Assembly: GCA_036971715.1 (NCBI GenBank)
Contig: JAVHJL010000001.1
Span: forward strand, 2,294,001 to 2,358,000
DNA from: Arthrobotrys musiformis
Lineage: Eukaryota > Ascomycota > Orbiliomycetes > Orbiliales > Orbiliaceae
Reading direction: 5' to 3'
DNA: 64,000 nucleotides
Shown here: piece by piece, positions 9,735 through 21,017 of the stretch
How the letters are laid out: each line of letters begins with the position of its first letter
Numbering within the stretch: position 1 is the stretch's first letter
Program-made: the position numbers and the translations under genes
Notes under the pieces: generated by a model
The model's input: only the letters and a program-made list of their open reading frames with translations
Told to the model about the DNA's origin: nothing
Database searches by the model: none

Positions 9735-12520
9735 CTAGTCCGCTGATAAACTAAGAAGGTAAGCCGCCAAATCTTCAGTTACCATAAAATGTGCGTGGGC
9801 GTGAATCCCCAGTCCATCTCCATCTAAAACATCCACTTTCGCCCCAGCATCCACTAGGGTCTTAACTACCGAGAGATCAGTGGAGTGGTTTAGGAACTTG
9901 TCCGTATCCAACGCCGCTTTCCTCGTCGCCACGAGGAGAGGGGTATAACCCTTTCCCACCTTCTCTTCTAATTGCGCGCCTCTATTGATAAGAAGCTGGA
10001 CCGTTTCAATATCACCGGAATATGCGCAGGCAAAATGCAGCGGGCTCCAAGTGCATTCGACCGGAACCATCGGTACGCTAGCGCTGAGAGATCCTCGTGA
10101 AAACGATCTCGCTAACCCACCCAGCCTCCCTCGTCTACTTTCGGCGGGGGGTTGCGTATAACCATGTACCTGCGCGGCTTTGGCAGATATATCTGCCTTC
10201 CGATCCAGCAGTAATCCAACGATGCTTGAGATCCCGAGCATGGCAAAAAAATGGATTGCAGAAAACCCGTGGCCCGTGGAAGAAAGACTGGAAAGCCCCT
10301 CCATTACGTTCTTTTCTAACGCCCTCCACGCGGCATCGTTCATGTAGCGGGTTATGTGCTTGTACTGGAGGTTCTCGGTATCGAAGCTTCTGTAATACGC
10401 CATGGCGAGTTTTGCAGCTTTTTCCTTCGAACCTAGCATTTGATTCTGTCCGACTTCTCGGAAAGTTTTTAGGAAGTCTTTGAGGTATGCGGGTTTCTGG
10501 CCTTCGGCATCGGATTTCAGACCAGTAGGAGGCTCGGCCGGCGCTACCACGGGGCCATGGGAGATAGCGGTGGAATCTAATTCGAATGCATTGATCCGCG
10601 GGGGTATATATGAATCAGGGCCAGCCGATGGAAAAGGTTTGGGAGAGAAAGTGTCAAGAGAGTATTGAGTCAAGGGGGTAGTAGCCGGCCGTGAAGCGAA
10701 GCTCGTGCTACGAGATACGGCATTGTACTGCGATAGCTGGGAGCTGTTGGAGCGAGATACTGAATTCAATGGTCCTAGCTCCTGGAAATGATCGTCCATT
10801 TCTGTATCCATCAGTGGCACTCGTATCGCAATAACTTCCTTCTCATCGACATTGCGGTCTGGAACATTCCTATGGATAAAGGTATATAAATTCCAACACT
10901 CTTGAGGTATGAACCTTCGATACCCCTCCGCAGCTTCGGGGTCGCCCTGGCTTTGGCATATGTCCGCCAGCAGGCCAACGGAAGAGCGAAATCGTGCATC
11001 CTTCTTGCCGTGCATTTTCTTCCTCTTCTGGCTGGCAGATTTCGCACATACTCTCGCCTTATCCGTAAATCCTTTACCTAGATAGACTATAGCAAGCTCA
11101 TGAAGGATACTGGATTCTATCCACTTCAGCGAATCCTCCGTTGGTGTGAGATTCTGCAAACTGACGAGGAGGGCCAGAGCGTCATCCCACCGTTGTTGTT
11201 TGCAAAAGGTCTGCGCAAGGTAGAATTTTGTTTTTATCATATTCCCGTCGGAAGGTTTGCTATTTTCACCTTCGCCTGCTTGGACGGCTTTTGTAAAGAA
11301 TCTTTCCGCGCGAGCGTAGTCCTGCTGTTCAAAGTACTGTAAACCTGCCTGAAAGAGATTGGTTTTGAATCCGCTATCAATATCCGAAGATTCGGAGCCA
11401 GAGTCATCAGAGTCTTCTAAACTACTCTCTTCTTCCTCATTGTGAGCGGCTAACTCGGGATTGAATCTCCCAACAGGAGGTTGAGGAGGAGGTCGAACGG
11501 GAGTCGGAAAGGGGGAGGTGATCATGGTGCTAATGGTAGTTTTATCATCGGATGGAGCCGTCCTCGTGGTAGCTTCCGATGAGCTTTCACCGCTATCAGT
11601 AACGGTGGGCGCATTAATCCACTCCTGCACCCTCCGCCTTTTCGCCGTTGTAAAATAAGGGGGAGCGGCAACCGTAGATTCTCTCACAGACTGTTTCTCA
11701 GCGAGAGTAGAAGCGTCGGATATCAAAACTTCTGCGGCCCCCAGGCATGACTGTAAATCCTCCACCACGGCCTGCGAGGAGGACACTAGTGCGGATGTTA
11801 CTTTGTCTCCGGGTTTGGGCGTGGGTAGGTCATTCTTCGTCCGATCTAGCAGACGGAAGATATTTTGTACATCGTCGCTTAGCTCGTCGAGCCGTACCGA
11901 CGTATCCGTGTTCTTGTCATCCGAAGCGAGAGACAAGCATCTGTAGGAATTCCGCCAGGGACATCAGCCTTGTGAGACTCCTAATATATACCTCTATCGA
12001 AGAGCGGATAGTTCTCAAAAAGATCGGCTGCATTTTAGAAGCAAAAATAAAAGGCTTACACGCTAATCATCTGCAGCGAAATCTGCAAATTGGCAGTATG
12101 CGACTGCACCTCCTGCCGATAAAGTGTCAAAACGCCCTCCTCGGACGTCAACTTCAAGTGTTTCCCAAAGCTTCTAAATATCCTCGTGCGCCTGCTGGTC
12201 TCAACCCCATTTAATACGATATTCATCTTATTCAGTGTCGCCCCGCAGTGATCCAGCGACACCACGACACCTTTCCAGTACTGTCCAAGGTGACCGGTTC
12301 CATAGCTGGCCTCCTCTAGTATCCTATGGCGTTTGGGATCATTGAACGCCGTACCTATCGATTTCAACACTCCAGATAAGGCTGAAATTTCCCCGCGGAA
12401 AGAACTAATAGTATTATCGACATTCTCGAGTGCGTCTGCCAGTGTGCCAACCGTTTGGCCTACCTGGATGCAGAGGGATAGTAGTCCGGCGACTGATGCG
12501 GCGATTGAAAGAGGATCCAT
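9735..12520 (-). CDS. STAND-type N-terminal domain, TPR and ankyrin repeat protein
   Basis: Exons 12520-12060 and 11940-9735 give 888 aa. The intron (GTAAGC donor, CTACAG acceptor) keeps phase. Residues 1-140 start MDPLSIAASVAGLLSLC and form the helical N-terminal domain common to fungal STAND/NLR-like proteins. A Ser/Pro-rich linker follows. A TPR-like region at about 344-440 contains LQYFEQQDYARAERFFTKAV, and a second disordered, Ser-rich linker lies beyond it. Ankyrin-like units lie at about 708-735 and 780-870 (SPLHFACAYSGDIETVQLLI, GYTPLLVATRK). No NACHT or NB-ARC P-loop is visible between the N-terminal domain and the repeats, so this is not a full NLR. It may be a scaffold or signalling protein; the exact role is unknown. 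Confidence 0.8.
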
Positions 12521-14575
12521 TATATTGCATTTGGCTTCGCAAAACTTGCGCTTCTGGTCTTCTGATACCGCAACTGACCTCCCATTATTATGCGTTACAA
12601 GAGAAAAACCCCAAGCTCAAAAAAGATGTGGCTAAAGAGAACCAAAGAGAACAGCAGAGGATTTGATTCGGCGAAGGATTCAGTTTTAAACAGTCCGCCA
12701 TGATGGTTGGCACTGCACACCAAAACCGAGTGGGATGGGGCTCAGCCTCGCGCAGGTGTGTTCCAAACGCGAGCTTAGGACATTTCGGGCCCCATCTCCC
12801 TAAGATCAGTCAAGCTATCCAGCGAAGTTCGCCAGCGGGGGTGCCTTGGCTGGTTGTACAGGGGCCTAATCTCTGCCTAGGATAGTGCTTATTTGTTGAC
12901 TGGTTCTGCAGCACCTGGCTCAAAAATCCAACATATGGTGCGGGTGCGACGGTATAGCGGCAGTTAACGAGGTCGCGTAACCACTGTACCGTATCGACTT
13001 CGAAAGGAGATCTATCCAGATCCTGAAACCTTACGTATGTCTCTAGCATCAATGAGGGGCTTGTTTCAATTCGTGTACAGTGAGTGCAGCGCAGCGCATT
13101 GGCCAACCCTAACGTATATAGTCCTCGCTATAGGAACATATCAGCAAGCCCAATACTGGTCCCGTAGCCTATACAGTAGAAACTACTAGTCTCAGTCCTG
13201 TCAATCCCTCGGTTTTGTCCACAGGCTCGTCTCTAGCCCAAAATCTCAACGAGGCCGTAGCTACCGGTACCTCGAACATGATATATATATTACATACACC
13301 CAACAATCCGTAGACATCTCTGATCATCCAGCTATTGCATACGTACCAAAAAGAAAACATAATATTCCCAGGCAGCCGGCACCAGATCTACTTTCCCAGC
13401 TACAGCTATCCCACAGCCCAGCTTCCATGATGCAGCCATTACAACCATAGTACTAAAGAACGACCAGACCACCAGCACAAGTACCAAAAATGTACACCTA
13501 CAAAATCTTCAAAGTCAAAGCCTGTATATGTATTTCGTATATCACATTTTCCTCCATGCCGTCTGTGTAACCACACTCCAGCCGCAAGAACGAACACAAA
13601 ATGTGAGGATCTCCGTACACAAACTTCCCCCCAAAGGCAAGATCAAAAGCTTGATTTTTTTTTTTTTTTTTTCGGCATCGAGTGCCGGGCCGTGAAAGCA
13701 TTTTCCTTCGGTAGACAGTTTATCAAATATTAATACTAAATCCCTCTCGGGCGCTGAGCCGGAGCAATCTTCATTCGCTGGAACCGTTCAATTGGTAAAG
13801 ATACTTGAGAGAAAGTATATACTCACAAAGGATAGAAGGGAGAGGTAAAAAAAAGAAGAAATTATCGCATGATATCGGATCATAGACTCTGGGTAATAAT
13901 AAGAAAAATCCAAAACAAGAGAACGTCAATTCAGGCCAAATCAAAGGGCATTGCGTGGTAGTTTCCGCCAGGTGTATATATACCATACCATTAAAAGGAA
14001 AAGAGAAATGCTGGTAAAAGCACTTCATGAAAGATTCATATGCCCTCAAAGACCAAGCAGAGAGGGGGGAGAGAGAAAAGCCCTTTCCAAAAGGAAACTC
14101 AAGAAAGGAAAAAAAAAAACATAAACGACATCGCCTGCTGAATAAATATATCAAGGGAAATCATCATCGTCCATATGCATGCATTTCCCAACAATTGGGG
14201 GATTTTGTTATTTTGTCGCGCGCAATATAATAAGGAGCTTTCAGAAAGATGAAACGCCAATTGCTTCCGCTCGCTCGCTCAACAGGTCCAAAAAGCAACT
14301 GCCACAACTGCCCATAACCAAACTTTTTCAAGACCTAAACTCCCTTTGGCAGTATCGAGTGATGATGACAATGCTGGCGCCTGAGATCGTGAACGCCGTG
14401 CAACGTACGTATTAGATGATCGTTGTCGAGAATGTCTTCTTCGCCTTCCCTCTCCCGAAAATTGTCACGACCCCTCTTCGATAACGAACTCATCATCCTC
14501 ATCAACCCCCCTCCCCGTAGGATCCCCACTCCCAAGGTATCGGCTGTACTCCGCAATAGCCGATGACCTTAATTG
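12521..14575. other. Intergenic region between minus-strand genes
   Basis: About 2 kb: the promoter of the ankyrin gene on the left and the 3' flank of the BTB gene on the right. It contains a poly-T tract near 13657-13671 and A/G-rich stretches near 13800-14110. No gene is supported. Confidence 0.55.
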
Positions 14576-15804
14576 TCAGAATGGCCACCCACTGTCGCTG
14601 CCGACTTTGTCATCCATTCTCGACACGAACCCACCGTACATCATCGCCCTGTCATAACCACCACCGCCACCGTACGGTCCTCCCTCAAAGTATGCCGGGA
14701 TATCCAGCAAACTATTTCCGTACCTCCTATTCTCATCTTCATCAATCGCAACTTTCCTGACAAGGTCTTTGATAAAGTCTCCACCATCTGCGATCAATTC
14801 ATCGAAACCGCCGTAGTCTCCTTCTTCATCTGGTGGTGGTGCTCCATTTGTACTTCCAAGTCCCAGCCCCCTTCTAGCCCTCAATCCGTTGAGATTAAGT
14901 GCGGCATAGTTGCTTACGAGGCTCCTCAACCCTTCTTCCTTCGACTCCTTTGCCCTGGGGTCTTGCTTCGGTTCATACGTGTTGTTATAAGTATACCGTA
15001 TCAACTCAACAATATCCCCCCTTCGTGTCGGAATAAGCTCGAAGCTGTACTTCAACTGGTTGCTTAAATCGCTCAACGCCAAGTGCTTGAGATATTGAAT
15101 GTTGTACTTCTCAGCGAGGACGTAGAGACCCGCGAGGGTGATGAAGACGTTGGTGAAATCGTGAGTGGTGGATTTATACGGACTTCCACCAGGGCCCGCC
15201 GGACTGCCGGGGCGAACAGGAGAAAGTTCGCCGCCACCGCCGAATCCAGCGAATCCACGGCTTTGCTTCTTCTTGGTCGTCGTAGTTGTTGCCGCCGCTG
15301 CCGCAGATTTCTTCCTGTAGGACTCGGAGTCGCTCATGTCCCCGCCCATCCCCCCGACGAGCCCCGCAAGCCCCTTTCCCAGGTTTCCTGGGTAGAGTTC
15401 CCGAGGACGCGGGACAGGGTACTTGCCCGTATAGAGATACTCCGAGAAACAAGCGAAGCAGTCTTCTTCGACTTCTTCCAAGACCATCTCATTTGTCGTT
15501 ACTTCGCGCATGTGGCTGTCGAGTATGCGCTTGAGGACATCGGAATGGGCGGCTAGGAGGCATTTGTGAATGCCAAACCGGGTCCGAGATGGACCGATGA
15601 GGAAGTTAAAGACATCCGAGTTAAGGATGCTATATGGATAGGAAGGAAAGAAAAGATAAATGTTAGATAAATATGTCCCAATATAACATTACTATCATCC
15701 TAATTGACGAATGATAATAGTGACAAACGACGACGAATGAGGAGGGGTTGGTATACATACTCTGCATAAGAAGGCATCCGAGAATGGTACGCTTGAAGGG
15801 ACAT
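14576..15804 (-). CDS. BTB/POZ domain protein
   Basis: Exons 15804-15761 and 15629-14576 give 365 aa. The intron (GTATGT donor, ATATAG acceptor) joins SYAD to ILNSDVFNFLIG. The BTB fold covers about residues 14-80: SDVFNFLIGP, then FGIHKCLLAAHSDVLKRIL, then a short segment leading to ACFSEYLYTGKYPVP. A Gly/Ser/Lys-rich insertion (about 95-160) interrupts it. The rest resumes as LAGLYVLAEKYNIQYLKHLAL and DIVELIRYTYNNTYEP, as in fungal BTB proteins that end with LRxLVxxYAA. Such proteins may serve as adaptors for Cul3-type ubiquitin ligases, but no partner can be inferred here. The C-terminus is rich in Gly and Tyr. Confidence 0.85.
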
Positions 15805-16996
15805 TTGGGAAGGAATGGTTCTTTCTATGGTGCTACTCCCACGTAGCACAAAGAAATGCCAGAAGAACTAATTGAAAGGTTCTGGCCTGCTTTGGGGGGA
15901 AAATAGAAATCCCGTGATGGATTGAAATTCTGCCTGATTGATAGAGAAAAAAAATAGTCCGCCCTTGCTTTCCAATCTTTGGTCGCGTAAACAGAAAGAC
16001 GGATCCTTAAAAACACGCTACGCAAAAGGAGGAGAGAAAAACAAAGGAAACGGACGGAGTATTCGAAGAAGATAAAAATAAAAATAAAAAAAAAATTTAA
16101 AAAAAAATATATACGAAAATGACAGAGCTTAATTGCTATCCGCTGACGATTGTTGATGAGTTCTTGGTTCTAAATAAAGAGTGGTAAACGGTTGATTGAT
16201 TGATGGATGTTAATGTCAACGTTTAGGAAAGGGAAGGAATGGGGAGAGGGAGGAATAACCACAAGCCGGTCTGGTCTGGGGGGACCAGCCGGGCCAGGCC
16301 CTTTCCCTTCCCTTGCCTGATCCGACTGATTGTTTTGGCTTGGTGGATTGTTGTCGTTTCCTTTCGTTGGACCAGCCTCCTCCTTTCCTGGCAGCCAATC
16401 GAATGCGCCCTGCCCGCACAGAACCTGAAATACGAAATGCAGCACAAAGAAGCCGAATTCGAACGAGTGAGTCGATGGGGTGGCTTGTTTTTCTTGTGGT
16501 TTGTTTTGCTCTTGGGGTCCACGTATACGATGCCGTCCTATCGGATTGGCAGAATGGAATGGGGTTATGTTATTATCTGGGAAAAACAATCGAAATGGAT
16601 GGATCCGTACCATTCATAGAGGCAATTATTCAATTATCATGAGCACGAGCATGAGCATGCACACGCTCTTGGTTCTGGTATTCGTTCGTTTCTTGTTTCC
16701 TTGTCCACATGGGCAGATGCATATATGTTTCCGGTAAATTTACCTGTACACCCATATATCCGCCCGCACTAAGGTATGTATATGTATGTATATGTAGACC
16801 TTGTATGATGTGATCTGATATCTCATTCAATCAATCTTTTTTTATTTATTTAATTTACTCGACTCCATCTGGTTATCACCCGGGTCCGCGGTATGATCCA
16901 GTTGGAAAGCTTTCCTATCTTCCATTCGTCCCCACTAATCAAAACATGCGCAGGAACTGTTAAACCAGCAGGCAGAAGAATACAGAAGCCTAAAAA

Positions 16997-17033
<37 letters not shown>

Positions 17034-17983
17034 ATCCTAATCCTTTCCTTCGGTAAAAAACCCACATTTGAAGTATACACATCTTCGAGAGAAAAAGAAA
17101 GACCAGAAGAAATATGAAAAGGGAGAACAGTTGTTCAAAAAAGGTTTACGCCTACCAAAAGTTGCCGACGTCAAGGAAATAGAATGGGAATTTCGGAAAA
17201 GAAATAAAGCAGAAAAAATATCAACGTCGGAATTCGGGTCGGAAAATCGAAAAGTAAAACGAGTATGGACTCAAACCAAAAAAACGATATAGGGGAAAAA
17301 AAAAGAACTCATAAAAAGAGTAAGAAAACCCGTGAGGACAGATAACCATATCCTTCGTGATATTCGTCGCAACCTATTACATGGGATGGTAGGGAAATGT
17401 TATTCTCAAGAGGGAAAGGAAACGAAACGATCAAGCAACGATACCGTGCAGCGCAAATCAAAACCAGCAAAAAGAAGAAGTAGAGAAAACTATTAGTAGA
17501 ATATCGCGGGGGCAGAAAAAAAAAAAAAAAGTTATTCAGATTTCCTCCAACGCCCTGGGAAAATAAGGAATATAAAAAAAGGGGAAAGTGTCGATGTATG
17601 TACACGCGCGCCTCGGATCGCTGCGTAGCTATATTATATGGGGAAGAAGAAAAAAATCCGGGGTATCTTGGGGAGGGGTATCTTGGGGAGGGGATATATG
17701 TCGCTGTTTCCCCCATAAACTAGCCCCGTTCGACCAAAAAAAAAAGTTTATATAAAAAAGAGGGTATGCCGGAAGTATGCGAGATGTGGTGGAACAATAC
17801 GGCGTTTGGTGGTGCGTCTGCATGAATGTATACTTCTAACAAATGCAGTCAAGAAGTGTAGCAGTATATCGCTGGCGTGGGTTTAAGCTAAGACGTAGAA
17901 TACCTAGATGGAAAAATGCAAAACATCGAGGTGGTATAATCAGCAAACTTCCGCCCCGGAAGGTTGCAAAAAGAGTAGGAGCT
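15805..17983. other. Intergenic region with poly-A and G-rich tracts
   Basis: About 2.2 kb of purine/pyrimidine-biased sequence. It holds a 34-base A run at 16998-17031, further A-runs near 17517 and 17737, and a G-quadruplex-type repeat at 17660-17693. Short frames here show no protein family features. Confidence 0.6.
17660..17693 (+). repeat. G-quadruplex-type tandem repeat
   Basis: Five GGGG runs occur at 17660-17663, 17670-17673, 17675-17678, 17685-17688 and 17690-17693. They are separated by TATCTT or a single A, from duplication of a GGGGTATCTTGGGGA unit. The spacing fits an intramolecular quadruplex. It lies about 300 bases beyond the stop codon of the Med15-like gene. Confidence 0.75.
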
Positions 17984-19289
17984 TTATTGGTGATTGTACC
18001 AATTCCCAACCATATGTTGATTAAATGACTGCGCATCTGTCCCAATTGGCTGATATAATCCACCGCCAGCCGATGGGTTCCCCACCGCGGCGGCGTGCGG
18101 ATTAAAACTAGTGTACCAGCTGTGGCCATCCATCCCATATCCGCCGTTGGCGTTACCGTTCGCCTGTCCAGCGCCGTTGCTAGCATGATTGTGCTGGCTA
18201 TGGTCGACCTCCATCATGGAGAAATCCATAGGACCGTTCCGGGTTGGGCTATTGATCAGGGGCGGCATTCCAGAGCCAGAGTTCGATCCAAGTGATGTGT
18301 AGACTTCGGCATAAACAGATTCCCTGAAATCGGCAATTATGCTGTCTCGGAGGGCATTGACCCATTGCTGTCGAATTGTCGGATTATTGAGATCCAATGA
18401 GTCGAGGAGAGAAGCATGTGTCAGACCGACAAATTCGCCGGATGGGCTGATAGTCGGAGAAAACGGTGCAAATGGGGGAGTAGTAGGTTGGTTATTGCCG
18501 CCGCCGCCAGGACTGGCAGGTGCAAAGTTGAAGTTCGGGGAGCCTCCAGCCGGTTGTGTCGCATTTGCCATACTCGGTGAGCCACCGGACTTGTAAGCTG
18601 AATTGAGAACAGATTGCGGCTGTTGCTGCTGTTGGCTTTGCTGCTGTTTCGACTTTTCCCGCGAAGGCGGCCGTTGGTTCGTAATCTTCACGGGACCGCT
18701 CGATGAATCCGACCCTTTCTTACCGCCAGGGGAAGATTTTGCATCTTTGAGAGGAGCTGGTGGCGGGTTTACGTTATCTTGGTAATGCCATTCCGTGAGC
18801 TTATGCTTGATCTTTCGGATGTAATCAGTGCTGTTCGCGGATTCCTGGAACGTCTTGTGTTCGAAGGAGACAGCTATTATTTCGAGATTTCCCGCATTGA
18901 AGCCCTCGTATCTCTGCGCTGCTTCTCGCCTATAATTTTCGTGAATTGGGCCCACAGTTAGTATATCGGTTTTACCGAGGGTAACGGTTATATGAGCGGT
19001 TTTTTTTTTATTGTTATCATTCTTATTAAAGATGGGGGGTAAAGGTTATCGAGAGAGAGGGAAAAAAACCCCCAACCGAAACTATCACAAGTAAAAAAAA
19101 CACGTACAGTAACTCTTGTGCCCTCCGTTGGATGTCGACGGTGATGTCGCCTTTGGGGTAGGGCCGCTCCTGCTTTTTGGAATATCTCGAGTACCGTCTT
19201 TGTTGCATCCCACCACCTATGCTCTGAGGTACCGCCGACCCAGTCGAACCTTGGCTGCTTGCCCGCATCAGGTTCGGGTTTGTCGCCAT
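17984..19289 (-). CDS. Mediator subunit 15 (Med15/Gal11)-like KIX protein
   Basis: Exons 19289-19108 and 18929-17984 give 375 aa. The intron has a GTACGT donor, a TACTAAC branch and a TATAG acceptor, and joins RRAQELL to REAAQRYEGF. The N-terminal 45 residues are Ser/Gly/Gln-rich. A helical KIX-like segment covers about 47-105 (ITVDIQRRAQELLREAAQRY, then IIAVSFEHKTFQ, then YIRKIKHKL). This matches the fungal Med15 N-terminus, including the FExKxF and YxxKxxxKL spacing. A Pro/Ser linker with a polyQ run follows (KQQQSQQQQQ), then Asn/Gly/Pro-rich sequence and one helix (TIRQQWVNALRDSIIADFRE). In Mediator, the KIX domain of Med15 contacts activators. The protein is short for a Med15, so it could be a truncated paralog or a different KIX protein. 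Confidence 0.65.
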
Positions 19290-20985
19290 TTGTCGTCCGG
19301 GTCAGACGTTTATAGTAGAAAGGAAACCGAAGGAAGAAAAGGAAAAGAAAGGAAGGAAATAGAAAAAAGAAAGAACGAAACAAGATAAAGAGCTATGTCG
19401 CGAAAGGTCGGTTTCTTTTCGTCGGTTTCCCCCCCTTTTAACAAAAAGTCCAAGTCCCGTTTAAGTGTCGAAAAGTAGGAAAGTCGTAAAGAGAAGTTAG
19501 AAGTAACTATTTATATAATTCCAAAGTCGCAAGGGCCGCGGGAAATCTTTTCGGGAAGGATATCAAGGTAAATAAATAGAAGTACTCCGTAGTAGTAGGA
19601 GTCAAAAAAATCGTGGCAACCCGACGGCGGGTCTTATAAGCTGCAAGACTAGACCGACGATGACGTGCAGGTCGAGAGCCAAAGAGAGCTGTGCGACTGA
19701 CTGCTGTGCTTTGCTTCAGAAGTTCGGATCCGTCCGTCCGTCCGGGTAAGGATGATTACGACAAGTTGAGAGACAAAAAATACTCGGGATGTGACTGGTC
19801 AGACCGAAGTGATAGGTCTCGGGCAGCGAGCAAGAAATCCGACTGGGAAAGAAGAAAGATGGCAGATAGGGCAATAGCTGGCGTGAGAGGTTGTAAGGTA
19901 GGACTTCAGAAACACTGTACCCGTACTGTAATGTGTAAGGCAGATGCAAACCGCTGCGGAAAAGCACAGGTTGCGGTTTCAGTTTCACCTGCGTTCGAGG
20001 GGATACAAGCGACAGCGTGGAGAGGCGGAGAGAAATCGAACACGCAGTCGAAAGGGGAATTGACAAAAGAGGGAGAGAGGAGGGAGACGAGATATAATAA
20101 TTGCGGGCGGTGTCTCGGGAGGTGAATGCCGCTGTATATATGATTGGAGATATGTATAATAGAGGGAACCAGTGCGAGTGGTTGGTTTTCCAATATCTTT
20201 TTTTTCTTCTCTTTCTCTATCTTTTCACTCCAGTTTTTAATGGTTTTCCCTGCTTTTCCCTTGCTTGTTCAGGGTCGTCTACCTCGATCAAAGTCTCGAT
20301 TTCTCGCAGCTTTGCCCGAGGATGTGGCCTGTTCCCTCCTTAGATCCTCGCTAGAATTGCCTTTTTGCGGAGGGGACGAAAAGAAAAAAAAAGCGAGCGG
20401 GTTTTAAAGCCTCTTCTCTTCTTTTTGTTTTATTTCTTTAAATCTTCTTTTTTTTGGTTTCTTCGCCCAGCCGAACGGTTTATATATATAAAAATAAAGG
20501 AGGGAAGGCAAGTAGGTCAGATGTTGACAAAAGGAAAAAGAAACAAGTTATCCGGAGTTTATGAGTGGGTGGCTTGTCGGTATTATAAAATAATGTCGAA
20601 AAAATACGACGCTGTGCCGAAATATATCTCAGAATGAATTGGAGGGGGGCGTGGACTGGAAAGAAGGTGGTTACTGCTGGGGCCGAAAAAGTGGGGCGAT
20701 TATCGCCGGTCTCGCCGAATCAGCGGTCGAGATTTGATTCGGATAGGTGAGAGAGATCAGAAGCAACGGGCGGCAGAAGATAACTTATAAATACGTACTC
20801 GTACTTAAACATGTACCGTTGAAGAGGTATATAGCCAAGTACTTATGTATATAAGTATATAAGAAATTGGAGATATATGTTTGGGGCAAAACTCTTTCGA
20901 TCCTTTTTTGTTTTATTTCCCTCTCCTTAGTATAGTCCCTGCTGCAGTGTTCGGAGCAAAGGACGGCGGGAATTCTTCTTCTTTT

Positions 20986-21017
20986 CTGTAACCCTTTCGA
21001 TTCGCTGGAGATACAAC
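20986..21017 (+). repeat. Dispersed repeat copy 1 (CTGTAACCCTTTCGATTCGC)
   Basis: Twenty bases are identical to 23425-23444, followed by similar GAG and CAACAAT pieces. The two copies are 2.4 kb apart in the same orientation. Confidence 0.75.

Noticed and set aside
16170..16642. Several overlapping frames of about 100-150 codons on both strands
   Set aside because: They overlap each other in the same biased sequence and show no domain, so none is favoured.
16998..17031. 34-base A run as a retroposon tail
   Set aside because: No element body or target-site duplication is visible beside it; A-tracts are common in this gap.
19691..20125. Plus-strand frame of 144 codons in the desert
   Set aside because: No signal, domain or splice support; composition follows the local purine bias.
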